Below, in pieces: positions 5,601-10,788 of a DNA stretch of 10,788 bases. The notes under the pieces are model-generated. The model saw only the letters and a program-made list of their open reading frames with translations, searched no databases and had not been told where the DNA came from. A program made the position numbers and the translations under genes. Every line of letters starts with the position of its first letter. Positions within the stretch are counted from its first letter, which is position 1. This stretch comes from an uncultured Marinosulfonomonas sp. (GTDB lineage: Bacteria; Pseudomonadota; Alphaproteobacteria; Rhodobacterales; Rhodobacteraceae). The stretch spans positions 1-10,788 of the forward strand of contig CAMZKY010000320.1 in NCBI GenBank assembly GCA_947311455.1, read 5' to 3'.

Positions 5601-6563
5601 ATGAGACTTGATGCACCACTTTGGCGGCAAACGCCGTTGGCAATTTTTCCGGCGACACTGGGTTTTCTGGGTTTGGCCCTTGGCTGGCATAAGGCGGCGA
5701 ATGTTTTGCCGTGGTTAAGCGAGGATTTCGGCAATCTGATGCTGGCCTTCGCCGCTGCGTTTTATTTGTGGTATTTCCTGTTTTATGCGGCCAAATTGAT
5801 GCGTCGTCCCTCTGTGATTATGGACGATCTGAAAATGCCCCCCGCACGGGGCGGGATTGCGGCGATGGCGATGGCGATGATGTTGTTGGCGGCCGGATTG
5901 ATGCCGTTCGGGATTTATGTGCCCTTGGTGTGGTGGGCTGGTGTGGTGATGCAAATCTTTGCCAGTATTGTGGTGTTGCTTGCGATTTACCGTGATCCCC
6001 CTGAAAAACGCCATTTTTCCACCTTTCAATATCTGGCATTTGTTGGCCCGATTGTTGGCCCCATTGCCGGTATCCCGTTGGGGTTTGCCACGATTAGCCT
6101 GTGGATGACATGGGCGGCCTTGGTGGCGTGGGTGGTGATTACCGCCGGTTTGCTGTTGACGATCAAGCCCGCCAAAATGCCGCCGCCAATGCGCCCGTCA
6201 TTGGCGATTGCCTTGGCGCCTCTTAGCTTGTTCGCCCTTAGTTTTGGATCGCTTGGCTATGATACGCTGTATACGATTTTCCATCTGGCCTGTACAATCG
6301 GGTTTGTGGTGCTGCTGGTCTCGTTTCGCTGGATGATCAAAGCCGGATTTACCCCGATCTGGGGGGCCTTTACCTTTCCGATCGCCGCATTTTTGAATGT
6401 TCAGGTCATGGATGTTGCCAAAGGGGGCGGTCTGATGGCTGAAATCGGCGTTTATGCTGGGATGATTTTAGGCACGCCGTTGATCCTGTTTATTTGTTAC
6501 CGGCTGATCATGTTGTGCGTCACGGGCGAGTTGTCCAAGAAAAGCGGCGCGGCGACGGTTTAG
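5601..6563 (+). CDS. TehA/SLAC1-family (TDT) membrane transporter or channel
   Basis: This 320-residue, highly hydrophobic protein has about ten membrane segments, the usual number and length for tellurite-resistance/dicarboxylate transporter (TDT) proteins, which include TehA, Mae1 and the SLAC1 anion channels. Family features in order are PLAIFPATLGFLGLALGW (12-29), FQYLAFVGPIVGPIAGIP (142-159), MRPSLAIALAPLSLF (197-211) and WGAFTFPIAAF (254-264). Members move small anions or export sulfite or dicarboxylates. The substrate here is unknown, and tellurite resistance should not be assumed. ATG 5601 has GGGGAC 6 bases before it, and the N terminus fits the family. The gene is a single unit with its own terminator and an FNR-type site just upstream, which points to control by oxygen or nitric oxide. 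Confidence 0.87.
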   Translation: MRLDAPLWRQTPLAIFPATLGFLGLALGWHKAANVLPWLSEDFGNLMLAFAAAFYLWYFLFYAAKLMRRPSVIMDDLKMPPARGGIAAMAMAMMLLAAGLMPFGIYVPLVWWAGVVMQIFASIVVLLAIYRDPPEKRHFSTFQYLAFVGPIVGPIAGIPLGFATISLWMTWAALVAWVVITAGLLLTIKPAKMPPPMRPSLAIALAPLSLFALSFGSLGYDTLYTIFHLACTIGFVVLLVSFRWMIKAGFTPIWGAFTFPIAAFLNVQVMDVAKGGGLMAEIGVYAGMILGTPLILFICYRLIMLCVTGELSKKSGAATV

Positions 6564-6585
6564 GTCCAAAGCGCACGAGGAAAAC

Positions 6586-6615
6586 AAAGGCGGTGCGGTT
6601 TGCGCCGCCTTTTTT
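6586..6615 (+). terminator. Strong intrinsic terminator after the tehA-like gene
   Basis: An 11-bp stem pairs 6586-6596 (AAAGGCGGTGC) with 6602-6612 (one T-G wobble), with loop GGTTT and a run of six T at 6610-6615. It separates the tehA-like gene from guaB, so guaB must have its own promoter in 6616-6700. I could not identify that promoter with confidence. Confidence 0.85.
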
Positions 6616-6710
6616 CTGTCTAGAGGTCAGAAAACCCGATTAGCCCCTTTCGCCCACGGGGAATCCATGAAATAGGGACGTGTCAAATGAAACCTTCCAA
6701 GGAGACTCCC

Positions 6711-8165
6711 ATGGAGATTCGTGAGGCCCTCACATTTGACGATGTTCTACTGGTTCCAGCCGCGTCCAGCGTTCTACCGTCAACCGCAGATACCAGCACA
6801 TTTGTTACCAAATCTATCCGTTTGAATATTCCGTTGCTGAGTTCGGCAATGGATACCGTGACCGAGGCCAAGATGGCGATTGCCATGGCGCAGGCGGGCG
6901 GCATGGGGGTTATTCACCGTAATTTGGATATCGAAGAACAAGCCAGCCAAGTGCGCCGCGTGAAACGATTTGAAAGTGCAATTATTTATGATCCGATCAC
7001 CTTGACCGCCGATCAGACCCTTGCCGATGCCAAAGCCTTGCAAACGCGGTATCGGGTCAGCGGATTTCCGGTGGTGGATGGATCGGGCCGTGTGGTCGGG
7101 ATTGTAACAAACCGCGACATGCGCTTTGCTTCGGATGACAAAACCCCGGTGTCGGCAATGATGAGTTCCGACAATCTGGCTCTGTTGCACGAACCTGCCG
7201 ATCTGGATGAGGCCCGAAGCCTGATGCAGGCGCGCCGGATTGAAAAGCTGGTGATTACCGATGGGAATGGCAAACTGACCGGACTAATGACGATCAAGGA
7301 TATTGAACAAGCGGTGCTGAACCCCACCGCCAGCAAAGACGATCTGGGCCGTTTGCGGGTGGCGGCGGCCAGCACGGTAGGGGATGCGGGCTATGAACGG
7401 GCGCAGGCCTTGGTTGAAGCCGGTGTGGATATGATCGTGATCGATACAGCGCATGGGCATTCCGAAGGGGTGGCGCATGCGGTTGAGCGGGCCAAAACCC
7501 TTAGCAATGATGTTCAAGTCGTTGCGGGAAATGTGGCCACGGCCGAGGCCACGCGTGCTTTGATTGGCGCTGGGGCAGATGCCGTTAAAGTGGGTATTGG
7601 CCCGGGGTCGATATGCACCACGCGGATGGTGGCCGGTGTGGGCGTGCCGCAACTGACCGCAATTATGGACAGCGCACGCGGGGCCGCCGAGACTGGAACG
7701 CCGATCATCGCCGATGGCGGGATCAAGTTTTCCGGCGATTTTGCCAAAGCTATCGCCGCAGGGGCGAATTGCGCCATGGTTGGTAGCATGATTGCCGGTA
7801 CCGATGAAAGCCCGGGTGAAGTGATCTTGTATCAAGGCCGTAGCTTTAAATCTTACCGTGGTATGGGCAGCCTTGGCGCGATGGCACGTGGATCGGCTGA
7901 TCGGTATTTCCAGAAAGACGCGGCCAGCGATAAACTGGTGCCCGAAGGTATTGAGGGGCAGGTGCCTTATAAAGGATCAGCGGGTACGGTTATTCACCAG
8001 ATGGTGGGCGGTTTGCGGGCAGCGATGGGCTATACTGGCTGTGCAACCGTGGACGAGATGCGCAAGGGGGCGGAATTTGTGCGTATCACTGGTGCGGGGC
8101 TAAAAGAAAGCCATGTGCATGATGTGCAGATTACCCGTGAAAGCCCGAACTACAGAATGTCATAG
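6711..8165 (+). CDS. guaB: Inosine-5'-monophosphate dehydrogenase
   Basis: This 484-residue cytosolic enzyme oxidises IMP to XMP with NAD+, the committed step of guanine nucleotide synthesis. The TIM-barrel catalytic domain is split by a CBS pair at about residues 93-205 (PITLTADQTLADA and VSAMMSS open the two repeats), which usually bind ATP or GTP as a regulatory module. Catalytic features are FDDVLLVP (9-16), D246 in IDTAHGH, the Cys302 loop (GPGSICTTRM, 297-306), ADGGIKFSGD (334-343), R393 and the mobile flap EGIEGQVPYKG (412-422). ATG 6711 was chosen over 6687 because AAGGAG lies 6 bases before it and MEIREALTFDDVLL is the family start. The rsmB-family gene follows 103 bases later on the same strand. 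Confidence 0.97.
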   Translation: MEIREALTFDDVLLVPAASSVLPSTADTSTFVTKSIRLNIPLLSSAMDTVTEAKMAIAMAQAGGMGVIHRNLDIEEQASQVRRVKRFESAIIYDPITLTADQTLADAKALQTRYRVSGFPVVDGSGRVVGIVTNRDMRFASDDKTPVSAMMSSDNLALLHEPADLDEARSLMQARRIEKLVITDGNGKLTGLMTIKDIEQAVLNPTASKDDLGRLRVAAASTVGDAGYERAQALVEAGVDMIVIDTAHGHSEGVAHAVERAKTLSNDVQVVAGNVATAEATRALIGAGADAVKVGIGPGSICTTRMVAGVGVPQLTAIMDSARGAAETGTPIIADGGIKFSGDFAKAIAAGANCAMVGSMIAGTDESPGEVILYQGRSFKSYRGMGSLGAMARGSADRYFQKDAASDKLVPEGIEGQVPYKGSAGTVIHQMVGGLRAAMGYTGCATVDEMRKGAEFVRITGAGLKESHVHDVQITRESPNYRMS

Positions 8166-8181
8166 CGGCGTCAGATAACAG

Positions 8182-8223
8182 GAGCCCCTGCGGGGCGCTC
8201 GATAAGCCTGCCCTTGGGCAGGC
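8182..8223 (+). repeat. Two GC-rich hairpins between guaB and rsmB
   Basis: GAGCCCC and GGGGC-G-CTC (8182-8200) form a stem with one bulged G, and GCCTGCCC (8206-8213) pairs with GGGCAGGC (8216-8223). Neither is followed by a T-run, so they are not typical terminators; they may slow decay or partly stop transcripts after guaB. A third related piece, GGAGCCTGCGGCGC (8224-8237), repeats the theme and leads into copy A of the GATATTTA motif. Confidence 0.5.
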
Positions 8224-8232
8224 GGAGCCTGC

Positions 8233-8256
8233 GGCGCGGATATTTATGAAAAGAAG
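8233..8256 (+). repeat. Intergenic GATATTTA...GAAAAGAAG motif, copy A
   Basis: GGCGCGGATATTTA, T, then GAAAAGAAG lies straight before rsmB, and its right end merges with the ribosome-binding site AGAAGG (8255-8260). Copy B is at 2877-2902 on the minus strand. In this copy it doubles as the 5' leader of rsmB. Confidence 0.5.
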
Positions 8257-8268
8257 AAGGTTGAAACA

Positions 8269-9447
8269 ATGACACCAGCAGCAAGATGGGCCGCAACGAT
8301 TGAGATTCTGGATGAGGTTCTGGACGGGGTTGCCGCTGAAAGAGCATTGACAAACTGGACGCGCCGTTCGCGGTTTGCCGGATCGAAAGATCGCGCTGCC
8401 GTGCGGGATCATGTGTTTGATGCGCTACGTCAAAAGCTGTCTTGTGCGGCGCTTGGCGGGGGCGATAGTGGGCGTTTGATTGCGCTTGGATTGATGCGCA
8501 AATCCGGCTTGGATGTTGCGGAAATATTCAGCGGTGTTGGGCATGCGCCCACCGAGTTAACCGATGAAGAAAATGCGGGTGGCGCAACGCCCCAGGGACT
8601 GGATGCGCTGGATTGGCCTGAATGGCTAAAAGACGAGCTAAAAACAACATCGTTTGACGAGATTTGCCAAGCCATGCAAAGCCGTGCGCCGATTTTTGCG
8701 CGTGTGAACTTGCGAAAATCGAGTGTGGAAGACGCCATTCACGCCCTTGCCGAAGAAGAAATCGACGCTGAGCCGTTCCCTGTTTCTCCCACTGCGTTGT
8801 TGATCACCCGTAATCCGCGCCGGATTAAAAATTCTATTGCCTACAAGGATGGCCTGATCGAATTGCAGGATGCCGCATCGCAAGCCGTTGTTGATATGGT
8901 GCCCCTCACAGAAGACATGCGGGTTCTGGATTATTGCGCTGGTGGTGGTGGCAAGGTGTTGGCCATGGCGGGGCGGGTGAAGGCCAATTATTTCGCCTAT
9001 GATATTAATGATGCGCGAATGAAAGATTTGCCACAACGCGCCATGCGGGCGGGGATTGATGTGCGAATTTTGACAACCGGTGAGGTGCAAGACAACGCTC
9101 CGTTTGATGTGGTTTTTGCGGATGCGCCTTGTTCGGGAAGTGGTGCTTGGCGGCGCGCACCGGAAGGGAAGTGGGCACTGACCCCGGACAGATTGAATGA
9201 GCTTTGTGCGATTCAGCAGGAGATTTTACAGGGTGTTGCGGGGCGTGTCGCGGCTGGTGGTACGTTGGTATATGTGACGTGTTCGTTGTTTGAGCGCGAG
9301 AATGGTAAGCAGATCGATGTATTCCTTTCGCAAAATTCGGGGTGGTCTTGTACTGAATCTAGGCAGTATTTACCGCTCTCAGACGGGAGCGTCGCGGCCG
9401 ATGGATTCTTTTGCGCACTATTGACGCGAGAGGAGTTAGGTGCATAA
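8269..9447 (+). CDS. rsmB: RsmB/NOP-family RNA (cytosine-5) methyltransferase
   Basis: This 392-residue SAM-dependent RNA m5C methyltransferase is most likely the 16S rRNA enzyme RsmB (C967 in E. coli numbering). The N-terminal NusB-like helical region covers about residues 1-115. The Rossmann domain has the SAM motif VLDYCAGGGGK (219-229), the acidic SAM-contact AYDIND (243-248), motif IV DAPCSGSG with Cys288, and motif VI YVTCS with the catalytic Cys338. It is somewhat shorter than the E. coli protein (429). Several paralogues (RsmF, NOP2-like) share these motifs, but the order guaB-rsmB supports this call. ATG 8269 has AGAAGG 8 bases before it. The gene may be co-transcribed with guaB, since no true terminator separates them. 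Confidence 0.88.
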   Translation: MTPAARWAATIEILDEVLDGVAAERALTNWTRRSRFAGSKDRAAVRDHVFDALRQKLSCAALGGGDSGRLIALGLMRKSGLDVAEIFSGVGHAPTELTDEENAGGATPQGLDALDWPEWLKDELKTTSFDEICQAMQSRAPIFARVNLRKSSVEDAIHALAEEEIDAEPFPVSPTALLITRNPRRIKNSIAYKDGLIELQDAASQAVVDMVPLTEDMRVLDYCAGGGGKVLAMAGRVKANYFAYDINDARMKDLPQRAMRAGIDVRILTTGEVQDNAPFDVVFADAPCSGSGAWRRAPEGKWALTPDRLNELCAIQQEILQGVAGRVAAGGTLVYVTCSLFERENGKQIDVFLSQNSGWSCTESRQYLPLSDGSVAADGFFCALLTREELGA

Positions 9448-9480
9448 TCAACCTATAAGGGTGCTTGTTTTAGCTGGAAA

Positions 9481-9495
9481 TTAACCTAACATTAA
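9481..9495. promoter_or_regulatory. CtrA-type binding box upstream of cckA
   Basis: TTAA-CCTAACA-TTAA is an exact TTAA-N7-TTAA match to the CtrA box of alphaproteobacteria, and its left half (TTAACC) also fits the longer form of the half-site. It is centred about 64 bases before the ATG at 9552. A weak promoter (TTGTTT 9465-9470, 16 bases, TAACAT 9487-9492) would overlap it. Binding is inferred, not shown. Confidence 0.65.
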
Positions 9496-9551
9496 TGTTG
9501 TTGGCCGAAACGTAGACATCCTTGATCTTGCAATGGGTGGATGATGCTAAA

Positions 9552-10788
9552 ATGATAAAAGAAGCTCGCAATAGTGCACCACGTGAAAAACCCTTGCTGT
9601 GGTATGGTGTGTTGTGTGTAATGGCGATGATCGCTGTTTCGGGGTGCTTTTATTCCTATCCTGATAAAGCCATTCAACAATCTGTCGTTTTTATCTCTGT
9701 GACCGGAATGATTTGTGCGGTATTGTTTTGGCGCACGCAAACGTTACAGCGCGCCCGCGCCTTGTTGGTGCATGCGACCGCGGTTGTGACAAACAACAGC
9801 AAAACCCCGTCATTTGTTAGCAATCAGAATTTTAAATTATTGTATCGCAATGACGCTGCTCTTAAAAAATTGGGGGGACAGTCATCGGATGATCTTGGCA
9901 AGATTTTACAATTCACTTTTGCCAATCCTCAGGAAATTCTGGCAGTTTTGGCTAAAAAAGCCTTAAAGGATGGCGAAGCAGAATTGGAATTATCGACATC
10001 CTCGACGAAAATCCTGATGAATTTGCGGGTTCTGGATCATGGCCTATTCTTTTGGAGCTGTCTTGATGCCGGGCAAGGGATTGTGCCTCCAAGTGAGGAA
10101 CAAAGCCTGCCTATGCTAAGCGCATCAAAATCCGGCACGGTTCTATATATGAATGATGCGATTAGGCAATTATTAGGGATGCGGGTAAAATCCTTGGATC
10201 GCATTTTTAATGACCTTCCGGTGCGCAATGGTCAGGAAAATGAAATTGTTACACCAAATGGCCCGCAAAAAGTGCTTATTGCAGAAATATCGGGCACAAG
10301 TGGACGCCGGGAAATATACCTTTTACCGGCGCAAGTAACGGTTGAGGCGGCAAATTGTGGCCAATTGTTTGAAGGCTTGCCTGTGCCGATGCTTAAAATG
10401 AATGAGAGCGGGATGATCATCGAGGCCAACGAGCTTGCGCGTTGTTTGCTGGGTGAAAAAAACGCTGTGGGGCAAGGGTTTGGTGATCTTGTTCAGGGGC
10501 TTGGCCGTTCTGTTGCGGATTGGTTGGCTGATGCGGCCGCTGGGCGCGGGTTAAATAAATCCGAAGTTTTGCGAGCGCGAAAACCGGTGGATGACGTCTA
10601 TGTTCAGGTTTCCCTTAGCCTATCGCAGGAAAGCGGCACGTCAACGTTGGTGGCTGTGCTAACCGATGCAACCGAACTCAAGACATTGGAAGCGAAATTC
10701 GTGCAAAGCCAGAAGATGCAGGCGATTGGGCAGCTGGCCGGTGGGATTGCTCATGATTTTAACAATTTACTGACGGCGATTTCAGGGC
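9552..10788 (+). CDS. cckA: CckA-like hybrid sensor histidine kinase, N-terminal part (cut by window end)
   Basis: The frame starting at ATG 9552 is open to the last base and gives 412 residues. Two membrane segments (about 15-35 and 43-60) with a short periplasmic link are followed by a PAS-rich cytoplasmic region. A signalling helix follows, then the DHp helix with QKMQAIGQLAGGIAHDFNNL, in which His401 is the phosphoacceptor. That sequence is close to the CckA signature. In this group CckA phosphorylates CtrA through ChpT and controls motility, gene transfer agents or division, depending on species. The ATP-binding and receiver domains should follow outside the window. An in-frame GTG at 9537 is possible but has no better ribosome-binding site; that of the ATG (GGTGG) is also weak. 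A CtrA-type box lies upstream. Confidence 0.9.
   Translation, partial: MIKEARNSAPREKPLLWYGVLCVMAMIAVSGCFYSYPDKAIQQSVVFISVTGMICAVLFWRTQTLQRARALLVHATAVVTNNSKTPSFVSNQNFKLLYRNDAALKKLGGQSSDDLGKILQFTFANPQEILAVLAKKALKDGEAELELSTSSTKILMNLRVLDHGLFFWSCLDAGQGIVPPSEEQSLPMLSASKSGTVLYMNDAIRQLLGMRVKSLDRIFNDLPVRNGQENEIVTPNGPQKVLIAEISGTSGRREIYLLPAQVTVEAANCGQLFEGLPVPMLKMNESGMIIEANELARCLLGEKNAVGQGFGDLVQGLGRSVADWLADAAAGRGLNKSEVLRARKPVDDVYVQVSLSLSQESGTSTLVAVLTDATELKTLEAKFVQSQKMQAIGQLAGGIAHDFNNLLTAISG

Noticed and set aside
5384..5734. Minus-strand open frame of 116 codons crossing the erpA-tehA gap
   Set aside because: It overlaps the tehA-like N terminus, the FNR-type site and the erpA promoter, and its product looks like nothing known.
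6644..6661. CCCC/GGGG hairpin or riboswitch ahead of guaB
   Set aside because: A 4-bp stem with a 10-base loop is too weak, and no purine-riboswitch core is seen.
7284..7835. Minus-strand open frame of 183 codons over guaB
   Set aside because: It is antisense to the guaB catalytic core, rich in His and Arg as expected of a shadow frame, and shows no recognisable motif or ribosome-binding site.

Overview
The window looks like a piece of chromosome from a marine alphaproteobacterium, most likely Rhodobacterales (Roseobacter group) of moderate GC. I infer this from the gene families and order (large TRAP permease genes, guaB followed by an RsmB-family methyltransferase, and a CckA-type kinase), from a CtrA-type box, and from an FNR-type box. 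The species cannot be told from the sequence alone. No phage, insertion sequence, CRISPR array, tRNA or rRNA is visible.

Layout. Positions 1-2773 (+) hold a TRAP transporter operon: the last codons of the periplasmic solute-binding protein (dctP), an intrinsic terminator or attenuator, the small membrane subunit (dctQ) and an unusually long large membrane subunit (dctM). A very good, probably two-way terminator follows at about 2815-2849. Triosephosphate isomerase (tpiA, -) lies at 2945-3694. A divergent gene at 3870-4631 (+) is a calcineurin-like phosphoesterase homologue that has lost most of its metal-ligand residues. It converges, with only 15 bases between, on a minus-strand pair read erpA/iscA-like (4980-5348) then tfoX-like (4647-4961). 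A 252-base gap (5349-5600) carries the erpA-side promoter and a perfect FNR-type dyad. After it come a TehA/SLAC1-family membrane protein (5601-6563, +) with a strong terminator, guaB (6711-8165, +), an rsmB-family rRNA methyltransferase (8269-9447, +), and the first 412 codons of a CckA-like histidine kinase (9552 to the window end, +) behind a perfect TTAA-N7-TTAA box.

How the genes work together. Most are core functions: organic-acid-type uptake (TRAP), glycolysis/gluconeogenesis (tpiA), Fe-S cluster carriage (erpA-like), guanine nucleotide synthesis (guaB), rRNA modification (rsmB family) and the cell-cycle/motility phosphorelay (CckA-ChpT-CtrA). The points most worth a second look are the degenerate phosphoesterase, the FNR-type site placed very close to the tehA-like start codon, the CtrA-type site in front of cckA (a possible feedback loop), the roughly 195-residue insertion in DctM, and a GATATTTA...GAAAAGAAG intergenic motif that occurs twice in the window. 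I see no clearly new multi-gene system here.
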